NCBI RefSeq assembly: GCF_039631355.1
Contig: NZ_JBDIVF010000003.1
Span: 372,001-436,000, forward strand
Origin: Uliginosibacterium paludis
GTDB taxonomy: Bacteria > Pseudomonadota > Gammaproteobacteria > Burkholderiales > Rhodocyclaceae
DNA length: 64,000 nucleotides
Direction: 5' to 3'
The position numbers were made by a program, and so were the translations under genes. The notes under the pieces were generated by a model. That model was not told the origin of the DNA. It did no database searches and saw only the letters and a list, made by a program, of their open reading frames with translations. Position 1 is the stretch's first letter, and each line of letters starts with the position of its first letter. Shown here piece by piece: positions 18,167 through 27,265 of the stretch.

Positions 18167-19572
18167 ACACCTTCACGCTTTTCGGTCAGGAGGGCTGGCG
18201 TCTTGTCGGGGCTCTCGCGCTGGTGCTTGCCTATCTCGCCCTGTGCGCACGCCTCTACTGCCGCTCGCACCCCGGAAACCTGAGCTGCCAGAGCTTCATG
18301 CCGGTCAGGCGCGGGAGCGGCCAGGCTCCCGCTGTATGCATCGTGTATGCGAGTCAGACCGGTCAGGCTCAGGCCATTGCCGAGCAGAGCGCACGCGCGC
18401 TGGCTTCAAGCGACGTTCCGGTGCGGCTCTACCGCTTCGAACAGGACTGGCTTGCCGAGGCCGCGCGTGCGTCCTGCGTGCTGTTCGTCGTCAGTACCTC
18501 CGGTGAAGGGGATGCGCCGGACCATGCAGCCAGCGCCTGGCGTCGCCTCTGTGCGTCAGACGCCGGCCTGGCTGGCGTCCGCCATGGCGTGCTTGCGCTG
18601 GGCGATCGTCAGTACACGCGGTTCTGCGGCTTTGGCCGCGAGCTGGACCAATGGCTGGCCAGCCGTGGGGCCGCGCAGGCCTTCGAGCGCATCGAACTCG
18701 ACCGGCTGGATGCCGTCGGGCTCGCCCGCTGGCAGGCCGAGGTCGGCCGCCGCGGCGCGCGTGTCGAGCTGCCGCTGGCCGCACAGGTTGTGCCCTCGGA
18801 AGACTGGCGCTTCATCGATCGTGTGCACCTCAATAAAGGCAGTGCCGGTGCTCCGATGTGCCGTGTGCGTGTCGCCCCGGCAGCCGGCCGGGCGCACTGG
18901 CAGGCGGGTGATCTGCTTGACGTTGTCATTCCCGGCGGCGACGGTCATCCGCGCAGCTATTCGATTGCCAATTGCGACACGGACGGCGTGGTGGAACTGA
19001 TCGTGCGGAGTCACTTCCGGGAAGACGGCAGTGCGGGTGAAGCCTCGGCCTGGCTCAACGAGCGGGCCTCAGCGGATGCACTGCTCAAGGCCGGTGTGCG
19101 CCACAATCCGTCCTTCCATCTCGATGCCAGCCCGCAGACACCTCTGATCCTGATCGGCGCAGGCAGCGGGCTGGCCGGCCTGCGCAGCCACCTGCAGGCA
19201 CGCGCGAAGGCGCTCGCCGACCGGCAGACCGCGGCGCCTGCGCTCAGCGCCTGGCTGGTCTATGGCGAACGCTCGGCGGCCTTCGATGCGATGTGCAGTG
19301 AAGAATTCGATGCCATGTTGAGCACCGGCGCGCTCAGCCGGCTCGATCGCGTCTTCTCGCGCGATACGCCGGACGCTCCGTATGTTCAGCATCGTCTGCT
19401 GACCGAGCAGGATCGTGTTCGCCAGTGGGTCGAGGCCGGCGCCATCGTGCTGGTGTGCGGCAGCGCAGGCGCCATGGCGCGCGGCGTGGACGAGGCGCTC
19501 GGCCGGATTCTGGGCCGCGAGCAGGTGGCGCAACTCCTCGAAGCCGGCAGGATCCGGCGGGACGTGTTCTGA
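18163..19572 (+). CDS. Membrane-anchored flavodoxin/NADPH reductase (CysJ-like)
   Basis: 469 residues. One N-terminal membrane span (WRLVGALALVLAYLALCARLY), then a flavodoxin domain (VYASQTGQAQAIAEQSARAL, FVVSTSGEGDAPDHA, LALGDRQYTRFCGFG) and a ferredoxin-NADP reductase domain with FAD motif HPRSYSIAN, NADP motifs LILIGAGSGLAGLRSHLQ and LVYGERS, and C-terminal VCGSAGAMARGVDEAL. This is the layout of sulfite reductase flavoprotein alpha subunits but with a membrane anchor. It overlaps apbE by ATGA. It likely delivers NAD(P)H electrons to the PepSY/DUF2271 components of the same operon. Confidence 0.9.
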   Translation: MNTFTLFGQEGWRLVGALALVLAYLALCARLYCRSHPGNLSCQSFMPVRRGSGQAPAVCIVYASQTGQAQAIAEQSARALASSDVPVRLYRFEQDWLAEAARASCVLFVVSTSGEGDAPDHAASAWRRLCASDAGLAGVRHGVLALGDRQYTRFCGFGRELDQWLASRGAAQAFERIELDRLDAVGLARWQAEVGRRGARVELPLAAQVVPSEDWRFIDRVHLNKGSAGAPMCRVRVAPAAGRAHWQAGDLLDVVIPGGDGHPRSYSIANCDTDGVVELIVRSHFREDGSAGEASAWLNERASADALLKAGVRHNPSFHLDASPQTPLILIGAGSGLAGLRSHLQARAKALADRQTAAPALSAWLVYGERSAAFDAMCSEEFDAMLSTGALSRLDRVFSRDTPDAPYVQHRLLTEQDRVRQWVEAGAIVLVCGSAGAMARGVDEALGRILGREQVAQLLEAGRIRRDVF

Positions 19573-19907
19573 GCCTGCATCTGCCGGGGCGCTGGCCGGC
19601 TCGCAACGGTCTTTCCGCAAATGAATGAGAGCAGCCAGTCGCCTGCTCTTGCGGCAGGCCTGGCGCTTCTCACGTTCCGGACCTTGCCGGCCCGGCAGCG
19701 CGCTTCGGTCGATATGAAGGTCCGCCACATGCGGATGAATCCCTGCCGAGCGTCCAGAACAGCGATGCCTGTCTCTGGAATTCGTTTCGTGTTGCATCGG
19801 CTCACGAGTTCGTACAAGGCATTCACAAATCGCGTCCCCGGTTGCAAACCCGGTTTACAAGCCCCTTGTCAAATAGTGGGCATTCAAACCCACCGGGAAC
19901 CCGCATC
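19573..19907 (+). promoter_or_regulatory. Intergenic region with second copy of the TTTACA regulatory block
   Basis: 335 bp without a credible gene. At 19628-19649 a 7-bp hairpin (AGAGCAG / CTGCTCT) may end the upstream operon. At 19811-19873 the sequence aligns without gaps to 15821-15883: shared elements are TACA-GGCATT-ACAAA, CCCGGTTTACAAG and TGTCAAAT. This places the same regulatory block before both PepSY units, about 30 bp upstream of the start region in each. Confidence 0.65.
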
Positions 19908-20879
19908 ATGTCGCTGAGACCAACTTTGCTGAAACTGCATCGCTGGGTGGCTCTGGCCACCGCACCTTTCTTCTTCCTGATCCTGCTCTCGGGCATGGTG
20001 CTGGCCTTCAAGCCCATCCTGCAGTCCGGAAGTGATGGCAAGCTGGAGACGCAGACCCTGCTCGCGGCCATTGCCCGTGCAGATCCGAACTCCGAGGCAG
20101 GTGTCCTGACGGTGTCAGAGGACGGTGAGCGGTTCACGCTCGAGTCGCGCAGGTCTGGCCCCTCCGGGACCTTCGACGTTCAGACGGCCCAACGTACCGG
20201 ATCCGTGCTGCCTGATGTCTTCGAGTTTGCACGGGATCTGCACGTCAGTCTGCTGCTTCAGGCGCGCTGGCTCGTGACCACCGTCACGCTGCTGTCGGTG
20301 CTGGTTATCGCCTCGGGCTTTGCCGGCAAGCTGAAAAAATTCCGGCCCACTCTCGGAGGATGGCATAACAGACTCGGCTGGTTCTCCATTCCGCTGGTCG
20401 CCCTGACGCCGCTGACCGGTGCCCTGATGGCCCTGCATGTCGGGATGCCCGGGCACGAGGCCGGGAGCGGCGCACGAGACAGTGCCGGGCGCTCCGGTGC
20501 GGCCCGGATGTCAATTGAACGCGCCATCGAAATGGCAGCGCCGGAACTAGATCTGCCCCACCTCACGCAAGTGCGTACCACGCGTGGCGGAACCGTGGTC
20601 ATCTCGGTCCAGGATGGCCTTCGCCCGACGCAGTACCAGGTGGACAGGAATGGCATGGTCACGGGCTCAACCGGCCCCGGTTTGGTACGGATGCTGCACG
20701 AGGGGACCTGGGCAGGCGCCTGGTCGGGTGTTTTTACGCTGGTTTCGACCTTTCCGCTGCTGAGCCTGCTCGTGACCGGCGTGCTGAAATGGTGGCGCCG
20801 CAGCCATGACAAAACCTGCAGCAAGTCAATGCAGGAGGCCGGTGTTCGCGTGCCGGCATCGCCCCGCACCAGTCACTGA
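19908..20879 (+). CDS. PepSY domain membrane protein
   Basis: 323 residues from ATG 19908; an upstream in-frame ATG at 19842 lies inside the regulatory block. The N-terminus (LLKLHRWVALATAPFFFLILLSG) is the classic PepSY-TM motif with a conserved HRW, followed by a periplasmic PepSY domain, spans near LVTTVTLLSVLVIASGFAG and LGWFSIPLVALTPLTGALMAL, a second periplasmic domain and a last span (VFTLVSTFPLLSLLVTGVLKWWRR). Related proteins occur in ferric-siderophore reduction systems and as membrane electron carriers. Regulated together with the 15.9-19.6 kb operon if the shared upstream block is functional. Confidence 0.88.
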   Translation: MSLRPTLLKLHRWVALATAPFFFLILLSGMVLAFKPILQSGSDGKLETQTLLAAIARADPNSEAGVLTVSEDGERFTLESRRSGPSGTFDVQTAQRTGSVLPDVFEFARDLHVSLLLQARWLVTTVTLLSVLVIASGFAGKLKKFRPTLGGWHNRLGWFSIPLVALTPLTGALMALHVGMPGHEAGSGARDSAGRSGAARMSIERAIEMAAPELDLPHLTQVRTTRGGTVVISVQDGLRPTQYQVDRNGMVTGSTGPGLVRMLHEGTWAGAWSGVFTLVSTFPLLSLLVTGVLKWWRRSHDKTCSKSMQEAGVRVPASPRTSH

Positions 20880-20909
20880 ACCGGACTCCGGGCGTGTCCC
20901 GGCGTGGTT

Positions 20910-23900
20910 TCAACCCGCCAGTTGCTTGAGCGTATTCCGCACCTTGTTCACGCGCTCGGAGAAACTCTCCGCCGTGATGTTGACGGTGAGCTTGTCCTGC
21001 CCGGCCAGTTTCCAGTTCCGGTTGTTCTGGATGAGTTTGATGATGCGGATCGGCTCGATCGGCGGGTTGGGCTCGAAGTGCAGATGGATGCGCGAGTCCG
21101 ACGCATCGATCTTGATGATCCCGAGGGGCTTGGCGGCGATGCGCAGGCGATGCGTTTCCATCAGGGCCTGGGCCTGCGGCGGCAGTTCGCCGAAGCGGTC
21201 GATCAGCTCTTCCTGAATGGCCTGCAGCTCGTCGGCGTCTTCGCAGTTGGCCATGCGCTTGTAGAGCGTGAGCCGTTCCTGCACGTCCGGACTGTAGGCG
21301 CTGGGCAGCAGCGCCGGCGTATGCAGATTGATTTCCGAGGTCACGTCAAGCGGCTGCGCCAGATCGACCTCGCGGCCGTTCTGCAGGGCTTTCACCGCGC
21401 GGTTGAGCATCTGCGAATACATGGCAAAACCGACCTGCTGGATCTCGCCTGACTGGTTGTCACCCAGCACTTCGCCAGCGCCGCGGATCTCAAGGTCGTG
21501 CATGGCGAGGAAGAAGCCGGAGCCGAGGTCTTCCATCATCGTGATCGCTTCCAGGCGCTTCTGCGCGTTGGCCGTGGGCTTGCCATTGGCATCCGTCAGC
21601 AGGTAGGCGTAGGCCTGATGGTGCGAACGGCCCACGCGGCCGCGCAACTGGTGCAACTGGGCAAGACCGAAGCGGTCCGCCCGGTTGATGACGATGGTAT
21701 TGGCTGTCGGGATGTTGATGCCGGTCTCGATGATCGTGGTGCACAACAGCAGGTTGGCGCGCTGGGTGGTGAAGTCACGCATGACGCGTTCGAGCTCGCG
21801 CTCGTTCATCTGACCGTGACCGACCACGATGCGTGCTTCCGGCAGGAGCTCCTGCAGCGTGTTGCGCATGTTCTCGATGGTGTCGACCTCGTTGTGCAGG
21901 AAATACACCTGACCGCCGCGCTTGAATTCGCGCAGCACGGCTTCGCGCACGATGCCTTTCGACCAGCTCTGCACGAAGGTCTTGATCGCGAGCCGCTTCT
22001 GCGGCGCGGTGGCGATCACCGAGAATTCGCGCAGGCCCTCCATCGCCATGCCCAGGGTTCGCGGAATCGGGGTGGCGGTGAGGGTGAGGATGTCGACCTC
22101 GCTGCGCAGGTTTTTCAGCGCTTCCTTCTGGCGCACGCCGAAGCGGTGTTCCTCGTCGATGATCACCAGCCCCAGACGCTTGAACTCCACGTCTTTCTGC
22201 AGCAGGCGGTGCGTGCCGATCAGGATGTCGACCTTGCCCTGCGCGAGATGCTCCAGCGCCTCGGCCTGTTCCTTCGCGGTCTTGAAGCGCGAGATCTCGG
22301 CCACCTTGATCGGCCAGTCCGCAAAACGGTCGGCAAAGGTCTGGTAGTGCTGCTCGGCCAGCAGCGTGGTGGGGCAGAGCACCGCGACCTGCTTGCCATC
22401 GGCCACCGCGATGAAGGCTGCGCGCAAGGCGACTTCGGTCTTGCCGAAGCCCACATCACCGCACACCAGCCGGTCCATCGGCCGGCCGGAGCGCATGTCT
22501 TCGACCACGGCATTGATGGCGGCGAGCTGATCCGGGGTTTCCTCGAAGCCGAAACCTTCGGCGAAGGCTTCCAGATCGTGCTGCTTGAAATCGAATTTGT
22601 GTCCGGGGCGGGCCGCGCGCTTGGCGTAGAGCACCAGCAGCTCGGCCGCGGTGTCGCGGACCTGCTGCGCGGCCTTGCGCTTGGCTTTCTCCCAGGCGCC
22701 CGAGCCGAGCTTGTGCAGGGCGATGTTTTCGGGGTCGGCCCCGGCATAGCGGGTGATGACATGCAACTGGGATACCGGCACATAGAGCTTGGTGTCTTCG
22801 GCGTATTCCAGATGCAGGAACTCGGTGTCGCCATCGCCCATGTCCATGTGCACCAGGCCCAGGTAGCGGCCGATGCCATGGCTCTGGTGAACGACCGGGT
22901 CACCCACCTTGAGCTCGGAAAGATCCTTGAGCCAGCCTTCCACCGTGCTCTTGCGGCCTTCGCGGCCGCGGCCGCGCGGCCGTGCCTGCGCCGCATAGAG
23001 TTCGTTCTCGGTGATGATGGCGACATTCGCCGAAGGCAGCACGAATCCCGCGGACAAGGGGCCCACCGCCAGCGAGAGCTTCGCATCGCTGGCCAGGAAA
23101 CCCGCCAGATCACTGCTGCCGGCGGGTTTGAGCCCGTATTCGGCAAAGTACTCGCTGATGGTCTGCGCACGCCCGGCAGACTCCGCCAGAATCATGATGC
23201 GCCAGGGGAAATTCGCGAGATAGTGCTTGAGCCGGTGCAGCGGATCACTGGCCTTCCGCTCGACCGAGAGGTCCGGCAGTGCTGCAGTGGGCGAGGTGGC
23301 TTCGCTGTGCTCGCCGATGGCCAGCCGCGGAAAATCCTTCGCAGCGATCCAGAAGGCTTCGGCGCTCAGGAAGAGTCGCTCGGGTTCGAGCAGTGGGCGG
23401 TTGCGATCGCCTGCCATCAGGCGGAAGCGGCTGTTTGCTTCGGTCCAGAACGCTTCGATGGCGGAGGGCACGTCCTGGTGGGTGACCAGCAGCGCGTTTT
23501 TCGGCAGGTAGTCGAAGAGCGTGGCAGTCTCGTCAAAGAAGAGCGGCAGGTAGTATTCGATACCGGCAGGGGCCACGCCGTTGGAGACGTCCTTGTAGAT
23601 CGCGCTCTTGGTGGGATCGCCCTCGAAGGTTTCGCGGAAGGCCGCCCGGAAACGGGTTCGGCCTTTTTCGTCGATGGGAAACTCGCGCGCCGGCAGCAGG
23701 CGGATTTCGGGAACCGGATAGACCGTGCGCTGCGTGTCCGGGTCAAAGGTCCGGATGGTGTCGATCTCGTCGTCGAAGAGGTCGATGCGATACGGCAGCT
23801 TCACGCCCATCGGGAACAGATCCACCAGCCCGCCCCGTACGGAAAACTCGCCTGGTCGTACCACCTGCGTGACATGCTCATAGCCGGCCAGCGCCATCTG

Positions 23901-24344
23901 CAGCTTGAAGGCCTCGGCATCCAGCCGCTCCTTCGCCTTCATGAAGAAGGTATGCCCGGCGAGATAGCTGGGCGGAGCCATCCGGTACAGCGCGGTTGAT
24001 GCCGGCAGCAGCGTGATGTCCGACTCACCCTTCTGGATCGCGTAGAGCGTTGCGAGGCGCTCCGAGATCAGATCCTGGTGCGGCGAGAAGCTGTCATAGG
24101 GCAGGGTTTCCCAGTCCGGCAGCAGATGGACCCGCAGATCCGGCGCGAACCAGGCGATCTCTTCGGTCAGTCGCTGGGCATCCAGCGGATTGGCCGTGAC
24201 CACGATCAGCCGCTGGCCACCGGCAGCAATCTGCGCGAGCGAGGCAGCGTCCGCCGAGCCGTGAAGGCGCGGCAGATCAAGCCGCTGGCCGGCCCGGGGA
24301 AGGTTGGTCAGGGATACGGGCTGAAGCGGGGCTGGGGCAGTCAT
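20910..24344 (-). CDS. mfd: Transcription-repair coupling factor Mfd
   Basis: 1144 residues from ATG 24344 (E. coli Mfd has 1148); the frame is open 30 bp further upstream but lacks a better start. The UvrB-like N-terminal part is followed by the RNA polymerase interaction domain (VGDPVVHQSHGIGRYLGL), then RecG-like helicase motifs: Walker A VCGDVGFGKTEVALRAAF, DEEH box LVIIDEEHRFGVRQ, TLTATPIPRTLGMAM, motif V/VI ETGINIPTANTIVINRAD and QLRGRVGRSHHQAYAYLL. It removes stalled RNA polymerase and recruits UvrA. The gene starts 64 bp from the tRNA remnant that marks the left end of the island, so any promoter lying upstream of about 24.45 kb was replaced by the insertion. Confidence 0.97.
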   Translation of the reverse strand: MTAPAPLQPVSLTNLPRAGQRLDLPRLHGSADAASLAQIAAGGQRLIVVTANPLDAQRLTEEIAWFAPDLRVHLLPDWETLPYDSFSPHQDLISERLATLYAIQKGESDITLLPASTALYRMAPPSYLAGHTFFMKAKERLDAEAFKLQMALAGYEHVTQVVRPGEFSVRGGLVDLFPMGVKLPYRIDLFDDEIDTIRTFDPDTQRTVYPVPEIRLLPAREFPIDEKGRTRFRAAFRETFEGDPTKSAIYKDVSNGVAPAGIEYYLPLFFDETATLFDYLPKNALLVTHQDVPSAIEAFWTEANSRFRLMAGDRNRPLLEPERLFLSAEAFWIAAKDFPRLAIGEHSEATSPTAALPDLSVERKASDPLHRLKHYLANFPWRIMILAESAGRAQTISEYFAEYGLKPAGSSDLAGFLASDAKLSLAVGPLSAGFVLPSANVAIITENELYAAQARPRGRGREGRKSTVEGWLKDLSELKVGDPVVHQSHGIGRYLGLVHMDMGDGDTEFLHLEYAEDTKLYVPVSQLHVITRYAGADPENIALHKLGSGAWEKAKRKAAQQVRDTAAELLVLYAKRAARPGHKFDFKQHDLEAFAEGFGFEETPDQLAAINAVVEDMRSGRPMDRLVCGDVGFGKTEVALRAAFIAVADGKQVAVLCPTTLLAEQHYQTFADRFADWPIKVAEISRFKTAKEQAEALEHLAQGKVDILIGTHRLLQKDVEFKRLGLVIIDEEHRFGVRQKEALKNLRSEVDILTLTATPIPRTLGMAMEGLREFSVIATAPQKRLAIKTFVQSWSKGIVREAVLREFKRGGQVYFLHNEVDTIENMRNTLQELLPEARIVVGHGQMNERELERVMRDFTTQRANLLLCTTIIETGINIPTANTIVINRADRFGLAQLHQLRGRVGRSHHQAYAYLLTDANGKPTANAQKRLEAITMMEDLGSGFFLAMHDLEIRGAGEVLGDNQSGEIQQVGFAMYSQMLNRAVKALQNGREVDLAQPLDVTSEINLHTPALLPSAYSPDVQERLTLYKRMANCEDADELQAIQEELIDRFGELPPQAQALMETHRLRIAAKPLGIIKIDASDSRIHLHFEPNPPIEPIRIIKLIQNNRNWKLAGQDKLTVNITAESFSERVNKVRNTLKQLAG

Positions 24345-24367
24345 CGTGGCACGCCTGAAAGCACACC

Positions 24368-24397
24368 GCCGCACGGCGGAGCGCTCCGGCGTGCGGC
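24368..24397. terminator. Near-perfect 30-bp palindrome between mfd and the tRNA remnant
   Basis: Arms beginning GCCGCACG and ending CGTGCGGC surround the inner palindrome CGGAGCGCTCCG; only one base pair is mismatched. It starts 11 bp beyond the 3' end of the tRNA-Leu remnant in the direction of tRNA transcription, so it was probably the ancestral tRNA terminator. On the plus strand it is followed by a T-run (ATTTTT). Confidence 0.6.
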
Positions 24398-24407
24398 TGC
24401 ATTTTTC

Positions 24408-24467
24408 TGGTACCCGGAACGGGAATCGAACCCGTACAGCTTTCGCCGAGGGATTTTAAGTCCCTTG
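24408..24467 (-). repeat. attL: displaced 3' part of tRNA-Leu(TAA)
   Basis: Reads on the minus strand as the anticodon arm, variable arm, T arm (GGTTCGATTCC) and 3' acceptor plus CCA of a leucine tRNA, with no 5' half. It matches 59691-59749 with a 21-bp identical core at 24447-24467 (core = anticodon stem-loop). The variable arm differs from the intact tRNA (GGCGAAAGCT versus CGCTAATGGCG), as expected when chromosome and element carried different tRNA 3' halves. Confidence 0.92.
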
Positions 24468-24553
24468 CTTGAATTCGGTATAAAGCCAACGTAGACAAGC
24501 ACTTAGCAAGGCCGTAGGTTATTTCCAGGGCAAATTAGGTCAAGGATACTAAC

Positions 24554-25654
24554 ATGCGGAAGAACAAAAACTCTGATGAGATGGTCGTCGACAAGAACAT
24601 CACCCGGCGTTGCGACGGGTATTCCTTCCGAGTACGGATGATGGTCTCTGGCGTGCGGATTGATGAACGTTTCGACACCTTGGCAGAAGCTCGCGCCTTC
24701 AGGGATAGGAAGCGAGCAGATCTCGCCATGGACCCCACGGCCAAGCTCGTTCTGCAGAGTCGCGAGGCCAAGCGAGAGGCTGCACGCTTGACCCTGGGTT
24801 CTTTGCTAGAGCGCTACGAACGTGAGGTCACGCCTACGAAGAAGGGTAAGCAACCCGAATTGCTCAAAATCAAGAGGTTGCGGGGGTTTTCAATTGTGGG
24901 CTTGCCTGCACAATTCATTGATCGCACCGTACTACTGGACTTTTTGCGGGAAGGGCAGGCGGAAGGCTGGTCCTCCAGCACCGCCAGGAAGTATCTGATG
25001 CTGATTTCGGCGGTTTTCACCGTCGCCATCCAGCGTTGGGGGCACAACCTTACGAACCCTGTCCGTTCCATTGAGATTCCGAGCAATGGGGCTGGGCGTA
25101 CAAGGCGTCTGGAGACTGGCGAGTACGAACGTTTGCTCGTTTCGTTGCAGAAGAGCCGATGCCACTACATGCCTGCGCTTTTTGTCTTGGCTGTTGAGAC
25201 TGCCGCCCGCAGAGGGGAGTTGCTAAAGCTAGACTGGAAAGACGTCGATCTGATGGCCGGCACTGCTGTGCTTCGCGATACAAAAAACGGTGAAGATCGC
25301 GTTATTCCATTGTCTTCGTTGGCACGAAAAACTCTCCGCAGCTTGCCACGCACGATTACTGGTGGCCAAGTTTTCCCCGTAAACGAAAATACTCTCCGCA
25401 CAAGTTTTGAAATGGCCATTCGTCGCGCCTTACGGACTTACAAGAAGGAATGCGCTGAGGTCGGCAAGGAGCCCAGTGCGGGCTTCTTAGCCGGACTTCG
25501 CTTCCATGACTTGCGCCGCGAGGCAACCTCGCGGCTGTTCGAAAAAGGGTTCGATATCATGGAAGCCTCTGCGGTTACCGGCCACAAGACCCTTTCCATG
25601 CTAAAGCGATACACAAATCTTCGCGCCGAAGATCTTGCGAAAAAACTTGGCTAG
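24554..25654 (+). CDS. Tyrosine integrase of the island
   Basis: 366 residues, ATG 24554 with AAGGA upstream. N-terminal Arm/core-binding domain (GSLLERYEREVTPTKKGKQP) and C-terminal catalytic domain. The catalytic set is visible: Arg in ETAARRGELLKLDW, Lys in DTKNGEDR, His-x-x-Arg in FHDLRREATSRL, His in VTGHKTLSMLKRY and the nucleophile Tyr in that same stretch (RYTNLR). It starts 87 bp from the attL core, the usual place for an integrase that recombines at a tRNA gene, and is therefore the enzyme most likely to have inserted the island. Confidence 0.94.
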   Translation: MRKNKNSDEMVVDKNITRRCDGYSFRVRMMVSGVRIDERFDTLAEARAFRDRKRADLAMDPTAKLVLQSREAKREAARLTLGSLLERYEREVTPTKKGKQPELLKIKRLRGFSIVGLPAQFIDRTVLLDFLREGQAEGWSSSTARKYLMLISAVFTVAIQRWGHNLTNPVRSIEIPSNGAGRTRRLETGEYERLLVSLQKSRCHYMPALFVLAVETAARRGELLKLDWKDVDLMAGTAVLRDTKNGEDRVIPLSSLARKTLRSLPRTITGGQVFPVNENTLRTSFEMAIRRALRTYKKECAEVGKEPSAGFLAGLRFHDLRREATSRLFEKGFDIMEASAVTGHKTLSMLKRYTNLRAEDLAKKLG

Positions 25655-26140
25655 GGGATTCGGCCTTATGTGAAGCTCCATATAAGGTCGATCAGAACGC
25701 GGTCGGTTCAACGCCCCGAATGACTGCTCCACCTTGAAGCCTGTCGGATGGCCTATTCACACAACTCGGCCTTTGCGGCCATTGATGCCAAGAAGATAGA
25801 ATGGCTCCGGTCGGCCAGATGCGGAATTTCAACTGGCGTGACTTCAACGACCACTTTGCAAGTGATTGCAGTCGCTCACTTTCTCGAACTCGGCGCATGA
25901 AAGCTGCCGCTCGTAACTCTTCGCCGAATGGATTGTCGACAAGATCAGGTAACCAATGAGGCTCGTGTCGAAGGCACTCCCAGTCATTCGCACGCACTGG
26001 AACGCTGGGGCTACCATTGATGGCCATTCGAATCGTTCGCGCGGTGCACAACGCTGGTGGTGCTGCACCTGCTGACGGCGCGGACCTAGCCTGATATGGC
26101 TTAGTCTTGTGATGGAGGTATTCGAGAAAAAACCATGAAA
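25655..26140. other. Stretch without a clear gene after the integrase
   Basis: 486 bp. A minus-strand frame (25692-26144, up to 150 codons) exists, and part of it (NDWECLRHEPHWLPDLVDNP) looks protein-like, but the rest is of poor quality and no start signal is seen. It could be a decayed gene. I do not call it as a gene. Confidence 0.3.
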
Positions 26141-27199
26141 TCACACATCGGAGTCTTGATTAGCGATCAGGTGTCCCGCGGAGGCATCCGCATACCTGCA
26201 TCGGAGCTCATGGCAGCGGAGGAGCGTGGGCGCATTGGTGTAGACGGAATGCTTTCCTGCGTGGTCGATCATGTTGTCGATGCGCGCCATGTAGTCTGCT
26301 TCCGGGTACGCGCGAATCGCTCCGTCGAAATGCGTGATAACCGACGCTGCAGGAGAGTACTCAGCATGCGCATAGCGGCAACCGTACATGCCATCGGGCA
26401 AACCGGGTGACTGGTCCTCAACGAGCTCCTCAACCTCGAACGTGCGATAGGTGAGCTCGCCCTCAGGTTCGCGACGCGTCTCTGGTGACTTCCACCAGAA
26501 ATGGGTTCTGTCTACGCCTTCGTACTCGCGTGTTCGACCGTCTGCCTTGTGCAGGGATGCCCCAGGGGGGATCGAGGCAATGTCGTCGGTGAACTTCGGG
26601 CCATGCCAATACTCCAGTTCAATCATCGGTAGTACCGAGCCCGCGTGGCCCACTAGGTCGGGATCCAAACGCAGTCGCGGTATGACTGAAGGTAACTCGC
26701 GAGTAGTTTGGTCGAATCCCTGAAGGAAGTATTCGTTCAGCTTGTTCCTGTGCGACAGACTGCGCCGAAAGTACCGATGGGCGAACAGGACCAGCCCGCG
26801 TTCGGAGTCCTCGAAGACGCCAGGTTGAACTCGCTTTAGGCGCTTGGTTAGGGTTCGGTAGTCCGTCAGGCCATCCTTGTCGACCGCCTCCCCCGCAAAG
26901 AGCTCGGGGTAGAGCTCAGCTGCAAGCCCGGGTCGTGCGACCGCATAGGCCTCCACGCGCTCATACGTCGCTCCGTCCAGAGACACGGATGCAAGCTTCT
27001 GCAGCAGTTCCTTCTTGAACTCGCCCCCACCACTTTCACGTACCCAGTCCCAGTACTTGGCTGTTCTTGCAGCCAAGTCAGCTTTCTCTTGATCGGTCTC
27101 CACGACATCGGTGATGCCTATCGCCCGAACCATCGAACCGTCAATCAGATGGCCCAGTGTGTAGGTCCAGCCAATCAGCCGATGCATATCGTGCTGCAT
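26141..27199 (-). CDS. Unknown island protein
   Basis: 352 residues. Soluble, acidic, no membrane segments. Charged helices (YWDWVRESGGGEFKKELLQKL) in the first third are followed by a stretch with aromatic and acidic residues (ELEYWHGPKFTDDIASIP, YEGVDRTHFWWKSPETRREP) that could be a binding or catalytic region, but I see no known motif. It is divergent from the gene at 27266, with head regions only about 65 bp apart (or overlapping if that gene starts earlier). Coding status is supported by length and amino acid composition only. Function unknown. Confidence 0.6.
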   Translation of the reverse strand: MQHDMHRLIGWTYTLGHLIDGSMVRAIGITDVVETDQEKADLAARTAKYWDWVRESGGGEFKKELLQKLASVSLDGATYERVEAYAVARPGLAAELYPELFAGEAVDKDGLTDYRTLTKRLKRVQPGVFEDSERGLVLFAHRYFRRSLSHRNKLNEYFLQGFDQTTRELPSVIPRLRLDPDLVGHAGSVLPMIELEYWHGPKFTDDIASIPPGASLHKADGRTREYEGVDRTHFWWKSPETRREPEGELTYRTFEVEELVEDQSPGLPDGMYGCRYAHAEYSPAASVITHFDGAIRAYPEADYMARIDNMIDHAGKHSVYTNAPTLLRCHELRCRYADASAGHLIANQDSDV

Positions 27200-27265
27200 A
27201 TGTGTCGGCGTGCCAGCCGGCAGGCCATTGGCAGCGCGAGCAAGCTGTTCCGGTTCGATAAGGCG

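Noticed and set aside
21498..23999. 833-codon plus-strand open frame opposite mfd
   Set aside because: It is a high-GC shadow of mfd; the mfd frame carries all helicase motifs and the opposite frame has none.
24408..24467. A functional second tRNA gene at the left end
   Set aside because: Only the anticodon arm to CCA part is present; there is no D arm or 5' acceptor strand next to it, so it is a remnant.
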